Positions 53,279 to 62,746 of a DNA stretch of 64,000 bases are shown piece by piece. The notes below the pieces were generated by a model, which saw only the letters and a list, made by a program, of their open reading frames with translations, was not told the origin of the DNA and searched no databases. Origin of the DNA: Bradyrhizobium sp. LTSP849 (GTDB lineage: Bacteria > Pseudomonadota > Alphaproteobacteria > Rhizobiales > Xanthobacteraceae); the NCBI RefSeq assembly GCF_000938255.1, contig NZ_JYMR01000001.1, positions 183,566 to 247,565 of the forward strand. The letters run 5' to 3'. The position numbers were made by a program, and so were the translations under genes. Within the stretch, counting starts at the first letter, position 1, and every line of letters begins with the position of its first letter.

Positions 53279-54307
53279 ATGCCACGACGGAAATTTGCTT
53301 GGGAAAAGCTGTCGGATGAGCAGTTGCTCCAGCAGCGCCTCAGCAGCCTGAGGGTTTCGATCGAAGGCACCTGGCTCGAGGATTGTGTCAGCACCCTCCA
53401 CGAAGAGCTCGAAGAACGCGGCATCCGGCTGCGGCCGCACACATGGATCTCGAGCGAATGGTTCAGTCCGGGCGATGTGCCCGGCATCGCCATTCCCTTC
53501 TATCTCGCTCATCCCCGCCTGATGAAGCTCGAGAAGAAGATGATGTTCGACGTCGAGGGCGGAACCTGGCGCGAATGCATGGCCATCCTCCGTCACGAAG
53601 CGGGCCACGCCATGCAGCACGGCTACCAGCTGCAGCGCCGCCGGCGCTGGCAGCAGCTGTTCGGCCCGTCGTCGAAACACTATCCGCGCTACTACCGGCC
53701 AAATCCGGCCAGTCGGCGTTACGTCCAGCATCTCCGGCTGTGGTACGCGCAGAGCCATCCGGACGAAGATTTCGCCGAGACCTTTGCGGTGTGGCTGCGG
53801 CCACGCTCGAACTGGCGGACGCGATATGCCGGATGGCCGGCGCTGAAGAAGCTCGAATATGTCGACGAGCTGATGAACGAGATTGCGGGAAAGCGGCCGC
53901 TGATCACGACGCGAGAGCGTGTCGATACGCTGGGGCGGCTCAGCCAGACGCTCGAAGAGCACTACAAGAAGAAGCAGGCGTTCTACGCCTTCACGCCGCC
54001 GAAGACCTACGACCGCGACCTCTCCCGGCTGTTTTCAGCCGATCCACGGCATCACCGCTCAAAGCCGGCCTCGGCCCTGATCAGGCGCCACCGCGCCCAG
54101 ATCAGGCAATTGGTCGCGCGGTGGACGGGCGAGAACCAGCTCACGCTCGATGCCGTGCTCGATGACATGATCTCCCGCTGCCGCGAGCTCGATCTGCGCG
54201 CCGTCGGCCCCGAACAGAAGCTCGTTCTCGATTTCACTGTCCTTGTGACCGCCAAGACGATGCACGCGCTGTTTGGCCCGTCTCGGCGCAAATGGATCGC
54301 GCTATGA
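53279..54307 (+). CDS. Putative zinc metallopeptidase (HEAGH; Peptidase_Mx-like) coupled to an ATP-grasp enzyme
   Basis: A 342-aa soluble protein. The catalytic site RHEAGH lies at residues 105-110 and a downstream HPDEDFAETFAVWL at 160-173, i.e. HExxH plus a later E-D/A-E box, arranged as in the putative zinc-binding metallopeptidase family (Pfam Peptidase_Mx), but the family's usual N-terminal zinc ribbon is not seen. The N-terminal 100 residues contain RGIRLRPHTWISSEWFSPGD. The C-terminal part is basic and helical. No signal peptide. The next gene, an ATP-grasp ligase, starts within its stop codon (ATGA). Confidence 0.8.
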   Translation: MPRRKFAWEKLSDEQLLQQRLSSLRVSIEGTWLEDCVSTLHEELEERGIRLRPHTWISSEWFSPGDVPGIAIPFYLAHPRLMKLEKKMMFDVEGGTWRECMAILRHEAGHAMQHGYQLQRRRRWQQLFGPSSKHYPRYYRPNPASRRYVQHLRLWYAQSHPDEDFAETFAVWLRPRSNWRTRYAGWPALKKLEYVDELMNEIAGKRPLITTRERVDTLGRLSQTLEEHYKKKQAFYAFTPPKTYDRDLSRLFSADPRHHRSKPASALIRRHRAQIRQLVARWTGENQLTLDAVLDDMISRCRELDLRAVGPEQKLVLDFTVLVTAKTMHALFGPSRRKWIAL

Positions 54308-55338
54308 GGCGACTCCGTATTCTGGTCCTGATGCATCCGGACTTCCTGCCCCCGGACTCCTCCGACGGATACACCGCGCAGGAGGTCAATACGTGGAAAA
54401 CCGAATACGACGTGGTGAGCACCTTGCGCACGGCCGGCCACGACGTCCGCCCGCTCGGCGCGCAGGAGGAGATCAAGCCGGTGCGCGAGGCGATCGAGGA
54501 GTTCAAGCCGCACATTGTTTTCACGTTGCTGGAGGAATTCCACAACAACGTCGCCTACGACCAGCACATCGCCAGCTATCTCGAACTGATGAAGGTCCCC
54601 TATACCGGGTGCAATCCGCGTGGCCTGATCCTGGCGCGCGGCAAGGATTTGTCCAAGACGCTGGTGCATCACCGCAGGATCGCGGCGCCGGCCTTCGCCG
54701 TCTTCCCGATGCGCCGCAAGGTGAAACGCCCGACGCGCCTTGCGCTGCCGCTGATCGTCAAGAGCCTGAACATGGATGGCTCGTTCGGCATCTCTCAGGC
54801 ATCGATCGTCGACACCGACGAAAAGCTGGCGGAGCGCGTCGCCTTCATCCACGAGCGGGTCGAATCCGCCGCCATCGCCGAACAGTTCATCGAGGGGAGA
54901 GAGCTTTATGTCGGCGTGCTCGGCAACAACCGGCTGCGCGTCTTGCCGGTTTGGGAGCTGAAATTCGGCAGCATGGGCGGGCGTAGGTCGCGGCACATCG
55001 CCACCGAAAAGGCAAAGCATGACACCGACTATCAGGAGAAGGTCGGCATCGTCGACGGGCCGGCGAAGGACCTCGCGCCCGAAATCACCGCGCGCATCCA
55101 GCGCGCTGCAAAGCGCATCTACCGGGCACTTGGACTCGACGGCTACGCGCGCATCGATTTTCGTCTTGCCGCCGACGGCACGCCGTATTTCATCGAAGCC
55201 AACCCCAACCCCGAGATCGCCAAGAGCCAGGAGTTCGCCACGGCGGCTCAACATGCCGGGCTCAAATACCCGGACCTCCTGCAGCGCATCCTGACTCTCG
55301 GAATCAGCCGGGCCAAGGCGGGCGTGTCGCTGGGGTGA
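54304..55338 (+). CDS. D-Ala-D-Ala-ligase-like ATP-grasp protein
   Basis: A 344-aa ATP-grasp enzyme. Matching blocks are FTLLEEFHNN (residues 73-82), VPYTGCNPRGLILARGKDLS + KTL (98-120, ATP-Lys K118), LPLIVKSLNMDGSFGISQAS (149-168), IAEQFIEGRELYVGVLGN (191-208), and the metal-binding end YARIDFRLAADGTPYFIEAN + PNPEIA (281-306; D285, E298, N300). The N-terminal GGxSxEHxxS motif of real D-Ala-D-Ala ligases is absent (it reads MHPDFLPPDSSDGYTAQEV), so a different amide-forming substrate is likely. Overlaps the peptidase by 4 nt. The pair suggests one pathway in which a peptide is made and cut. Confidence 0.85.
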   Translation: MRRLRILVLMHPDFLPPDSSDGYTAQEVNTWKTEYDVVSTLRTAGHDVRPLGAQEEIKPVREAIEEFKPHIVFTLLEEFHNNVAYDQHIASYLELMKVPYTGCNPRGLILARGKDLSKTLVHHRRIAAPAFAVFPMRRKVKRPTRLALPLIVKSLNMDGSFGISQASIVDTDEKLAERVAFIHERVESAAIAEQFIEGRELYVGVLGNNRLRVLPVWELKFGSMGGRRSRHIATEKAKHDTDYQEKVGIVDGPAKDLAPEITARIQRAAKRIYRALGLDGYARIDFRLAADGTPYFIEANPNPEIAKSQEFATAAQHAGLKYPDLLQRILTLGISRAKAGVSLG

Positions 55339-55361
55339 GCTGGGTCAGCTTGCACGGATAT

Positions 55362-55450
55362 CGTAGGGTGGGCAAAGGCGCGAAGCGCCGTGCCACCGTC
55401 TTTGTTTGCGATAGAGAATGGTGGGCACGCTTCCGCTTGCCCACCCTACG
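55362..55450. repeat. Intergenic palindrome, 'CGTAGGGTGGGCAAAG' family, copy 2
   Basis: CGTAGGGTGGGCAAAGGCGC at the left pairs with GCTTGCCCACCCTACG at the right; inner GTGGGCACG/GCGCCGTGCCAC also pair. It lies between the convergent ATP-grasp gene and coxG (5 nt to the coxG stop) and may end both transcripts. Confidence 0.88.
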
Positions 55451-55454
55451 AGAC

Positions 55455-55913
55455 CTATTGCGCCTCGGCCTTCGCGCTCACCACGTCGGCAAATGACTTG
55501 AAGAACTCCCCCACCAGCTTCGTCGCGGTCGAATTGATCAGCCGCGCTCCCAACTGCGCGAGCTTGCCGCCGATCTGCGCATCGACTTCGTAATGCAACA
55601 CCGTCACGTCGGCACTCTCGGATTCCAGCCGCACCAGCGCGCCGCCCTTGGCGAAGCCGGCGACGCCGCCTGAGCCCTCTCCTGAGATACGGTAACTGTT
55701 GGGCGGATCGAGATCAGACAGCGTCACCTTGCCGCCGAACGTTGCCTTCACCGGACCGACCCTGAAGATCACGGTCGCGGTCATCTCGTTCGGACCGGTC
55801 ACCTCGAGCGACTGACAGCCGGGGATGCACTGCTTCAGCACATCGGGATCGTTCAGCGCGGCCCACACCTGATTGCGTGATGCCGGGATGCGCTGGCTGT
55901 CGTTCATCTGCAT
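55455..55913 (-). CDS. coxG: CoxG, CO dehydrogenase accessory protein (SRPBCC fold)
   Basis: A 152-aa START/SRPBCC-like protein: MQMNDSQRIPASRNQVWAAL then NDPDVLKQCIPGCQSLEVTG and KVTLSDLDPPNSYRISGEGS, the CoxG family's sequence. In characterised carboxidotrophs CoxG is needed for membrane anchoring of CO dehydrogenase. It is the last visible gene of the cox operon, 10 nt after coxF on the minus strand. The operon ends in a palindrome. Confidence 0.93.
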   Translation of the reverse strand: MQMNDSQRIPASRNQVWAALNDPDVLKQCIPGCQSLEVTGPNEMTATVIFRVGPVKATFGGKVTLSDLDPPNSYRISGEGSGGVAGFAKGGALVRLESESADVTVLHYEVDAQIGGKLAQLGARLINSTATKLVGEFFKSFADVVSAKAEAQ

Positions 55914-55922
55914 GATCGGTTC

Positions 55923-56762
55923 TCACTCTCTGCTTGCGGCCTGATTGGCGGCGCGCTGGCCGCGTCTCCGTTCCTGGGTGATCTCGGCGAGGATCGACAT
56001 CGCGATCTCCTCCGGGGTGATGGCGCCGAGATCGAGCCCGGCGGGCGCCCTGAAATCATCGATCGCAGCAGCTATCGCGCCTTCCGCGATCAGCTTTGCG
56101 CGCAGCGACGCCATCTTGCGGCGGCTTCCGACGAAAGCGTGATAGTCGGCCCTGGTCGCGACGGCCGCGCGCAAGGCGGCTTCGTCGCCCTTGCCTTGCG
56201 TGGACACCACGACGAAGCGTTTGGCGTCGTTGAGATCGCCGAGCTGGTAGCCATCGATCATCGTATCGGCGTCCGGCTGCGCCGTGAGATCGGAGGCCGG
56301 CGCGGCGAGCGTGACGTGGTAGCCAAGCGTGCGCGCCTGCGCCGCAAGCGAGAGAGCCACTGGGCTCGCACCGAGGATGACGAGCGAGGGATGCGGCAGC
56401 ACCGGCTCGACGAAAATATCCATCGTGCCCTTGCTCGGGCACATGTTGCTGACAAAACGGATGCCGTCGCGGCTCTCGCCCGCGCTGACGCCGAGCTCGG
56501 CCAGCAGATTTTCCGGCTGCACCGAGACCATGCGCGGCTCCCCGTCGGCGAGCGCCTCGCGCGCCGCCTTGAGCACCGCGCCCTTGGCGCAGCCGCCGCC
56601 GATCCACCCCGCCACGATGGTGCCGTCGGCGGCGATGATCGCCTTCGCACCGGCTTTCGCCGCCGTTACCGACACCGTGCGCACGACGGTCGCGAGCACA
56701 AAGGCACGCTCGGCGGCTTTCATCTGCGCCACGAGATCCAGCACTTCGACGTGAGCGGTCAT
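55923..56762 (-). CDS. coxF: CoxF/XdhC-family molybdenum cofactor maturation protein
   Basis: A 279-aa protein of the XdhC/CoxF family. The N-terminal XdhC-CoxI domain reads AFVLATVVRTVSVTAAKAGA, KAIIAADGTIVAGWIGGGCA + KGAV (with GGGC); the C-terminal Rossmann domain has PSLVILGASPVALSLAAQA. Such proteins bind and sulfurate the molybdopterin cofactor before insertion into CO/xanthine dehydrogenases. GAGGAGG ribosome site. Placed between coxE and coxG as in known cox clusters. Confidence 0.93.
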   Translation of the reverse strand: MTAHVEVLDLVAQMKAAERAFVLATVVRTVSVTAAKAGAKAIIAADGTIVAGWIGGGCAKGAVLKAAREALADGEPRMVSVQPENLLAELGVSAGESRDGIRFVSNMCPSKGTMDIFVEPVLPHPSLVILGASPVALSLAAQARTLGYHVTLAAPASDLTAQPDADTMIDGYQLGDLNDAKRFVVVSTQGKGDEAALRAAVATRADYHAFVGSRRKMASLRAKLIAEGAIAAAIDDFRAPAGLDLGAITPEEIAMSILAEITQERRRGQRAANQAASRE

Positions 56763-56773
56763 CGGTGCCTCCT

Positions 56774-57982
56774 CTAGAGCTTTGCCAGATAAGGTTCGAG
56801 CGCGCGCAGGCTGTTCAGCGAATTGGCTGGCGCATAGAGATCGACATGCGGCAGCGCGGCCTTGATGCCCCTCGCCTCAGGCGCATAGCCTTCCCACGCC
56901 ATCATCGGATTGAGCCAGACGATGCGGCGGCAGCGCCGCGCCAGCGCCGCCATTTCCCGCCCGAGCAACGCCGCATCGCCGGTCTCGTAGCCGTCGGACA
57001 CGATCATCACGCAACTGCGCGAATGGATCACCCGCGCGGCATGCCAGCGGTTGAAGGTTTGTAAGGACTCGCCGATCCGCGTGCCGCCGCCCGCGCCCTG
57101 CGCCATGATCGAGAGCCGATCGAGCGCGCGGCCGGCGTCCTTTTCCTTCATCGCATCGGAGACATAGGCAAGGCGCGTGTGGAACAAGAACGCCTCGGCC
57201 TCGCGGAACTCGTCGAGCACGCCATGGATGAAGCGCAGGAACACCGAGGTGTACATGCTCATCGATCCGGAGGCGTCGAGCAGCACGATGAGCCGCAGCG
57301 GCTTGTCCTTGCGTTGCCGTTTCACGAGAGCGATCGGCACGCCGCCATGGCTGATGTTGCGGTGGATGGTGCGCCTGAGATCGAGCCGGTAGCCGCGCCG
57401 GCGCGCCAGATCGCGGCGAGTCAGCCGCGTGCGCATCACCCTTGCGAGCTGGGCGGCCGCCTCATGGGCCTGCGCGACCTGGTCGGGATCGCCGAGCTTT
57501 CGGAAATCGACCTCAGCGAGATTGTCGGCACGCGAAGCACCTTCCATGCGGCCCTCGCCGGCGCGCCCGTCCGGCGCATCGTCCGAAGACGGAAGCTGGT
57601 CGGTGGCGGATTGACCGCCACCCTGCTCTGCTTTCGTGTCCTGCAAGCTCTTCAGCGACGGATTGCTGGCGCCCGGGGCCGCGCCGATGGTACGAGAGCG
57701 CGAGCGTGCGCGCTTGCCGAGCCAGAATGCGTCGAACAGTCCGTCGAACTTGTCCCAATCGGACTTGCGCGCCGAAAACAGATGCTTGAACGCCGCGCGC
57801 AACAGGCCAGGTCGTACCGCATAGCCAGCCGACATCAGCGTCGCCGCATCCTGCCCTTCGGCAAGCCCGACGCGAAAGCCTGCATCGCGCAGCGTGCGGA
57901 GAAAGGCCGCAAGCTTCGCCGAGACGAGGCGGGAGACCTCGTTGAGGTCCTCATATCCGGGGCTGGAGCCACAGCAGCTCAT
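56774..57982 (-). CDS. coxE: CoxE, von Willebrand factor A domain protein for active-site assembly
   Basis: A 402-aa VWA protein. Metal-ion site: LIVLLDASGSMSMYTSVFLR (DxSxS motif near residue 237) and RIGESLQTFNRWHAARVIHS; IVWLNPMMAWEGYAPEARGI near the end. N-terminal half has the CoxE region FDGLFDAFWLGKRARSRSRT. Pairs with the MoxR ATPase CoxD (overlapping start by 4 nt) as a chaperone that builds the copper-molybdenum site; in characterised organisms coxD and coxE are needed for the Cu-S-Mo centre. Confidence 0.93.
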   Translation of the reverse strand: MSCCGSSPGYEDLNEVSRLVSAKLAAFLRTLRDAGFRVGLAEGQDAATLMSAGYAVRPGLLRAAFKHLFSARKSDWDKFDGLFDAFWLGKRARSRSRTIGAAPGASNPSLKSLQDTKAEQGGGQSATDQLPSSDDAPDGRAGEGRMEGASRADNLAEVDFRKLGDPDQVAQAHEAAAQLARVMRTRLTRRDLARRRGYRLDLRRTIHRNISHGGVPIALVKRQRKDKPLRLIVLLDASGSMSMYTSVFLRFIHGVLDEFREAEAFLFHTRLAYVSDAMKEKDAGRALDRLSIMAQGAGGGTRIGESLQTFNRWHAARVIHSRSCVMIVSDGYETGDAALLGREMAALARRCRRIVWLNPMMAWEGYAPEARGIKAALPHVDLYAPANSLNSLRALEPYLAKL

Positions 57983-58845
57983 GCGGCCTTCCCGAGCAGG
58001 CGCTGGGTCACCTCGCCCGTGACGCGCGCGCGATCTTCGTGGGTCTTCAGCAGGCAGACCATCGTCTCGTGCACGGTCTCGGGCGCGTCGTGGAGATCAC
58101 GAACGTCGAGACCGACGAGAGCTGCCGTCCAATCCAGCGTCTCCGCGACGCCCGGGACTTTTCGTAACTCCTCCTTGCGCACGCCCTCCACCATGCGCGC
58201 AATCTGGAGCGAGAGCGACGGGCTCGCACCGGCGATCCGCGCCAGGATGATGCGGGCCTCGCGGTCGACATCGGGATAATCGACATAGTGATAGAGGCAG
58301 CGACGGCGCAGCGCGTCGGAGAGCTCGCGCGTGCCGTTCGAGGTCAGCACCACATGCGGGATGGTGACGGCGGAAATGGTGCCGAGCTCGGGGATCGATA
58401 TCTGAAAGTCGGACAGCAGCTCGAGCAGGAAGGCTTCGAACTCGTCGTCGGCGCGGTCGATCTCGTCGATCAGCAGCACCGGCGCTTTCGCGCGGCGGAT
58501 CGCCGCGAGCAAGGGACGCTCGAGCAGGTATTTTTCCGAGAAGACCTGATCCTCGATGCTGTCGGCCCCGCGATGCGCCTGGATCGCCAGCAATTGGCGC
58601 TGGTAGTTCCATTCGTAGAGCGCGGAAGACTGGTCGAGGCCCTCATAGCATTGCAGCCGGATCAGCTCGGTCGCGTGCACTTTTGCCAGTGCCTTCGCAA
58701 CCTCCGTCTTGCCGACGCCCGCCTCGCCTTCGAGCAGCAGCGGACGCCGCAGCAATTGCATCAGCGAGATCGCGGTCGCGAGATCCGCATCGGCGATGTA
58801 TCCCGATGCGGCCAAAGCTTGCGCGATCTCGTCACGGCCCTTCAT
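57979..58845 (-). CDS. coxD: CoxD, MoxR-type AAA+ ATPase for CO dehydrogenase maturation
   Basis: A 288-aa AAA+ ATPase. Walker A LLLEGEAGVGKTEVAKALAK (residues 37-56), sensor/second-region IRLQCYEGLDQSSALYEWNY (typical of MoxR CoxD), Walker B PVLLIDEIDRADDEFEAFLL and an Arg-containing box NGTRELSDALRRRCLYHYVD. Start at 58845; a long upstream frame to 59055 overlaps coxL antisense-free and is not conserved. Converts ATP energy into assembly of the CuSMoO2 site of CoxL. Starts 2 nt after coxL and overlaps coxE. Confidence 0.95.
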   Translation of the reverse strand: MKGRDEIAQALAASGYIADADLATAISLMQLLRRPLLLEGEAGVGKTEVAKALAKVHATELIRLQCYEGLDQSSALYEWNYQRQLLAIQAHRGADSIEDQVFSEKYLLERPLLAAIRRAKAPVLLIDEIDRADDEFEAFLLELLSDFQISIPELGTISAVTIPHVVLTSNGTRELSDALRRRCLYHYVDYPDVDREARIILARIAGASPSLSLQIARMVEGVRKEELRKVPGVAETLDWTAALVGLDVRDLHDAPETVHETMVCLLKTHEDRARVTGEVTQRLLGKAA

Positions 58846-58847
58846 CG

Positions 58848-61268
58848 CTACGCCACCGCGCCCAGATCCTTTGCCGCCTTCCAGTTGCGCCAGAAATCGT
58901 GCGGCATCTGGATGTGCTTGGACCCTAAGAACGAGAACGCGTCGTTGACGGCGTTGGAGAAGGCCGGCACGCCGCCGACATTCGGGCTTTCGCCGACGCC
59001 CTTGGCGCCGATCGGGTGATGCGGCGACGGGGTGACAGTGAAGTCGGTCTCCCAATGCGGCGTCTCGACCGCGGTTGGCATGAAGAAGTCCATGAACGAG
59101 CCGGTGACGACATTGCCGACCTCGTCGTAACGGATCTCCTGGCCCATTGCGATCGCGAAGGCTTCGGTGAGGCCGCCATGAATCTGGCCCTCAATGATCA
59201 TCGGGTTGATGCGGGTGCCGCAATCGTCGAGCGCGTAGAAGCGCCGAACATTGTACACGCCGGTATCGACGTCGATGTCCATCACGCAGAGATAGGCGCC
59301 GAACGGATAGGTCATGTTGGGCGGATCGTAGTAACTCACCGCCTCCAGCCCCGGCTCCATGCCCGGCGGCACTGAGTTGTATGCCGCCCAGCAGATATCC
59401 TTCATCGACATGAATTTTTCCGGCAGGCCCCTCACCCGGAAGCCGTCGATGTCGAATTCGAGATCGTCCTCGTGGACTTCGAGCTTGTAGGCTGCGATCA
59501 TCTGCGCCTTGGCCTTGATCTTTCGCGCAGCCATCGCGATCGCGGCACCCGCCACCGGTGTCGAGCGTGAGCCATAAGTGCCGAGCCCGTAAGGCGCAGT
59601 GTCGGTGTTGCCCTCTTCCACCATGATGTTGTCGGCGGGAATGCCGATCTCGGTTGCGATGATCTGCGCCCAGGTGGTCTCGTGGCCCTGGCCCTGGCTC
59701 TTGGAGCCGACCCGCGCGATCCCGGCGCCGGTCGGGTGCATCCGGATCTCGCAGGAGTCGAACATCGCAATGCCGAGGATGTCGCAATTCTTCGACGGGC
59801 CGGCGCCAACGATCTCGGTGAAGAAGGAGACGCCGAGGCCCATGATGTCGCGGGTCTCGCCACGCGCGAAGGCGGCGCGCTTCTCCGCCTGCTCCTTGCG
59901 GAGCGCGGCGTAGCCGGTGGTCTCCATCATCTTGCGCATGGCGGTGTGGTAGTCACCGGAATCGTATTCCCAACCCAAGGCCGAGTGATACGGGAACTGC
60001 TCCGGCTTGATGAAGTTCTTCAGCCTCAGCTCCGCCGGGTCCATGTTGAGCTTCTGCGCCAGAATATCCATGGCGCGCTCGATGCAATAGGCCGCCTCAG
60101 TGACGCGGAACGAGCAACGGTAGGCGACACCGCCCGGCGCCTTGTTGGTGTAGACGCCGTCGACCGCCAGATGCGCAGTCGGGAAGTCGTAAGACCCCGT
60201 GACGATGTTGAAGAAGCCGGCCGGCCATTTCGACGGGTCGGCGCAGGCATCGAACGCGCCGTGATCGGCAAGCACGTGGACGCGCAGGCCGGTGACCTTG
60301 CCGTCCTTGGTCGCCGCGATCTCGGTGGTCATGTGATAGTCGCGCGCGAACGAGGTCGCGGTGAGGTTCTCGATGCGATCCTCGACCCATTTCACCGGCT
60401 TGCCGGTGACGATGGAGGCGACGGCCGCACAGATGTAGCCGGGATAGGCGCCGACCTTGTTGCCGAAGCCGCCGCCGATATCGGGCGCGATCACGTGGAT
60501 CTTGTGCTCCGGAATCTTTGCGATCAGCGCCACCACGGTGCGGATCACATGCGGGGCCTGGAACGTGCCATAGATCGTCAGCTCGCCCTTGATCTTGTCG
60601 AACGAGCAGACGCACTGGCAGGTCTCCAGCGGCGACGGATGGGTGCGGTGATAGGAGATCATCTCCTTGATCGACACCTCCGCCTTTCTGAAGGCAGCGT
60701 CGGTCAGATCCTTGTCACCGACCATCCACTCAAAAATGTGGTTGTTGTGCTTGCGCGGCCCGTGCGCCCCGGACATCTTGCCGACGAGGTCCTCGCGCAA
60801 CACCGGAGCGTCGGCATCCATCGCCTTGAAAGGATCGACCAGTGGCGGCAACGGCTCGTATTCGACGATGACCTTGTTGATGCCGTCGTCGGCAGCATAA
60901 CGGTCGGTCGCGACCACGAAGGCGACCTCCTGATTCTGGAACAGCACCTTGCCGTCGGCCAAGACCATCTGGACGTCGCCGGCCAAGGTCGGCATCCAGG
61001 CGAGGTTGACCGTCTTCAACGTCTCGGCGGTGATGACCGCCAGCACGCCGGGCACTTTCAGCGCCTCGCTGTCGTCGATCTTTGTGACGCGCGCATGCGG
61101 ATGCGGCGAGCGGACGAAGTCGCCATGCAGCATGCCCGGCAGCTTGATATCGTCGACGTAATTGCCCCTGCCTTGCGTGAAGCGGATGTCCTCGACGCGC
61201 TTGCGCTTGCAGCCCATGCCTTCGAGCGCGGCGGTGCGTTGTTCCCGCGTGGGAGTGAGGTCATTCAT
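58848..61268 (-). CDS. coxL: CoxL, molybdenum subunit of form I aerobic carbon monoxide dehydrogenase
   Basis: An 806-aa molybdopterin-binding subunit. The active-site loop is [16 protein letters not shown] with Cys385, i.e. the AYxCSFR signature of form I (true, high-affinity) CO dehydrogenase, where this Cys binds the Cu that bridges to Mo via sulfide. Other blocks are [20 protein letters not shown] and [20 protein letters not shown], then [20 protein letters not shown] near the C terminus with [20 protein letters not shown]. It oxidises CO to CO2 with electrons to the quinone pool. Overlaps coxS by 4 nt (ATGA). Confidence 0.97.
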   Translation of the reverse strand: MNDLTPTREQRTAALEGMGCKRKRVEDIRFTQGRGNYVDDIKLPGMLHGDFVRSPHPHARVTKIDDSEALKVPGVLAVITAETLKTVNLAWMPTLAGDVQMVLADGKVLFQNQEVAFVVATDRYAADDGINKVIVEYEPLPPLVDPFKAMDADAPVLREDLVGKMSGAHGPRKHNNHIFEWMVGDKDLTDAAFRKAEVSIKEMISYHRTHPSPLETCQCVCSFDKIKGELTIYGTFQAPHVIRTVVALIAKIPEHKIHVIAPDIGGGFGNKVGAYPGYICAAVASIVTGKPVKWVEDRIENLTATSFARDYHMTTEIAATKDGKVTGLRVHVLADHGAFDACADPSKWPAGFFNIVTGSYDFPTAHLAVDGVYTNKAPGGVAYRCSFRVTEAAYCIERAMDILAQKLNMDPAELRLKNFIKPEQFPYHSALGWEYDSGDYHTAMRKMMETTGYAALRKEQAEKRAAFARGETRDIMGLGVSFFTEIVGAGPSKNCDILGIAMFDSCEIRMHPTGAGIARVGSKSQGQGHETTWAQIIATEIGIPADNIMVEEGNTDTAPYGLGTYGSRSTPVAGAAIAMAARKIKAKAQMIAAYKLEVHEDDLEFDIDGFRVRGLPEKFMSMKDICWAAYNSVPPGMEPGLEAVSYYDPPNMTYPFGAYLCVMDIDVDTGVYNVRRFYALDDCGTRINPMIIEGQIHGGLTEAFAIAMGQEIRYDEVGNVVTGSFMDFFMPTAVETPHWETDFTVTPSPHHPIGAKGVGESPNVGGVPAFSNAVNDAFSFLGSKHIQMPHDFWRNWKAAKDLGAVA

Positions 61269-61765
61269 TCTGCGGCCTCCTGGAATTCCACGCCGTTGAT
61301 CTTGGCGCTAGCGTACTGGATTGCCTTGACGATGTTCTGATAGCCGGTGCAGCGGCAGATGTTGCCGGAGATGCCCATCCGGATTTCCGGCTCGCTCGGC
61401 GACGGATTCTCTTTCAGCAGCCGATGCGCACGGACAATCATGCCGGGCGTGCAGAAGCCGCATTGCAGGCCGTGCATCATGCGAAAGCCTTCCTGGAGCG
61501 CCGACGGCGTGCCGTCGGCATTGGCCATGCCTTCGATCGTGATGATGTCGGAGCCGTCGGCCTGCACCGCGAACACGGTGCAGGATTTCACCGACATGCC
61601 GTCGATATCGACGGTGCAGGCGCCGCAATGGGTGGTCTCGCAGCCGATATGGGTGCCGGTCAGCTGCAAATTCTCGCGGATGAAGTGCACCAGCAGCGTG
61701 CGCGGCTCCACGAGGCCTTCGACCTCGGCGCCGTTCACCTTCATGGTCACATGTGTTTTTGCCAT
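61265..61765 (-). CDS. coxS: CoxS, [2Fe-2S] subunit of carbon monoxide dehydrogenase
   Basis: A 166-aa protein with the plant-ferredoxin-type site (C42, C47, C50, C62 in [20 protein letters not shown] + SC) and the all-helical second cluster (C102, C105, C137, C139 in [10 protein letters not shown] and [11 protein letters not shown]). It carries electrons from the Mo site to the FAD of CoxM. GGAGAGG precedes the ATG. Between coxM (12 nt) and coxL in the usual MSL order. Confidence 0.97.
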   Translation of the reverse strand: MAKTHVTMKVNGAEVEGLVEPRTLLVHFIRENLQLTGTHIGCETTHCGACTVDIDGMSVKSCTVFAVQADGSDIITIEGMANADGTPSALQEGFRMMHGLQCGFCTPGMIVRAHRLLKENPSPSEPEIRMGISGNICRCTGYQNIVKAIQYASAKINGVEFQEAAE

Positions 61766-61777
61766 CGATCCTCTCCC

Positions 61778-62641
61778 CTATTTCGCGATGGCGACTGCGC
61801 GCTGGAGCGCGCGCGTCACCATGATGCCGCCGACATGCTTGCGGTATTCAACGGGCCCGCGGGCATCGGCGGCCGGCGACATGATCGCCGAGGCTGCCGC
61901 TGCCGCCTTCTTTAGCGTCGCCGGATCGAGGCTCGTGCCGATCACGGCGTTGGCGGCGTCGGTCGCGAGCAGCGGCGTCTCGTGGACATTGGTGAGGCCG
62001 ATGACGCAGCTCGCGACCTTGCCACCTGCCATAGTCAGCACAACAGCAGCCGCGGCGGTGGCGTAGTCGCCGACCTTGCGCTTGAGCTTTTCGTAGGCGT
62101 AACCGTGGCCGGCAACTGGTGCGGGGAACGAGACGGAGGTAAGGATCTCGCCGGGCTCGAGCGCGGTGAAATAGGCACCCTGGTAGAAGTCGGCCGCCGG
62201 CACGTCGCGGGCGCCGCTCGGCCCTTCGAGGCGATAGCTCGCGCCCAGCGTCATCATCAGCGCCGGCATGTCGTTGCCGGGATCGCCATTGGCGACATTG
62301 CCGCCGATGGTGCCGCGGTAGCGCACCTGCGGGTCGGCGATGAGAAGCGCCGTCTCGTGCAGGATCGGCGCGGATCTGGCGATCTCGTCGGACGCCAGCA
62401 GATCATGCTGGGTGGTCATCGCGCCAATGACGAGATTGGTGCCGTCGCGGCGGATGCCCTTGAGGTTTGCGATGCCGTGCAAATCGATCAGATGGGCGGG
62501 GGTTGCGAGCCGGAGCTTCATCATCGGCACCAGGCTGTGCCCGCCAGCCAGTGGCCGCGCATCCTCGCCGAGGTCGGTCAAGAGTTTGACGGCATCGGCG
62601 ACGCTCGCCGGCCGGTGATAGCTGAATGAGCCCGGGATCAT
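61778..62641 (-). CDS. coxM: CoxM, FAD subunit of carbon monoxide dehydrogenase
   Basis: A 287-aa flavoprotein. FAD-binding motifs are PLAGGHSLVPMMKLRLATPA (residues about 31-50) and RYRGTIGGNVANGDPGNDMP; the start MIPGSFSYHRPASVADAVKL is typical. ATGATG occurs at 62644-62639; the ATG at 62641 has GGGAGG 5 nt upstream and is used. First gene of the cox operon. An extended frame to 62818 is antisense to nothing but has no family match. The promoter region (62642-62962) holds two tandem near-palindromes. Confidence 0.95.
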   Translation of the reverse strand: MIPGSFSYHRPASVADAVKLLTDLGEDARPLAGGHSLVPMMKLRLATPAHLIDLHGIANLKGIRRDGTNLVIGAMTTQHDLLASDEIARSAPILHETALLIADPQVRYRGTIGGNVANGDPGNDMPALMMTLGASYRLEGPSGARDVPAADFYQGAYFTALEPGEILTSVSFPAPVAGHGYAYEKLKRKVGDYATAAAAVVLTMAGGKVASCVIGLTNVHETPLLATDAANAVIGTSLDPATLKKAAAAASAIMSPAADARGPVEYRKHVGGIMVTRALQRAVAIAK

Positions 62642-62746
62642 CATCACCTCCCACAATCGTCCTTGGCGCTGACGGCGCGGACGTTGGCGGGACGGTCTCC
62701 CCCGGCGGGGCGGGCCGCAATCGCTAGGGCACGGAACAGCAGATTT

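Noticed and set aside
54304..55338. Annotation as D-alanine--D-alanine ligase (ddl)
   Set aside because: The ATP-grasp half fits, but the N-terminal substrate loop of Ddl is missing and the neighbour is a metallopeptidase, not a cell-wall gene. Called ATP-grasp, Ddl-like, instead.
59682..61340. 552-codon frame on the plus strand opposite coxL
   Set aside because: Antisense shadow; coxL has complete motifs on the minus strand.
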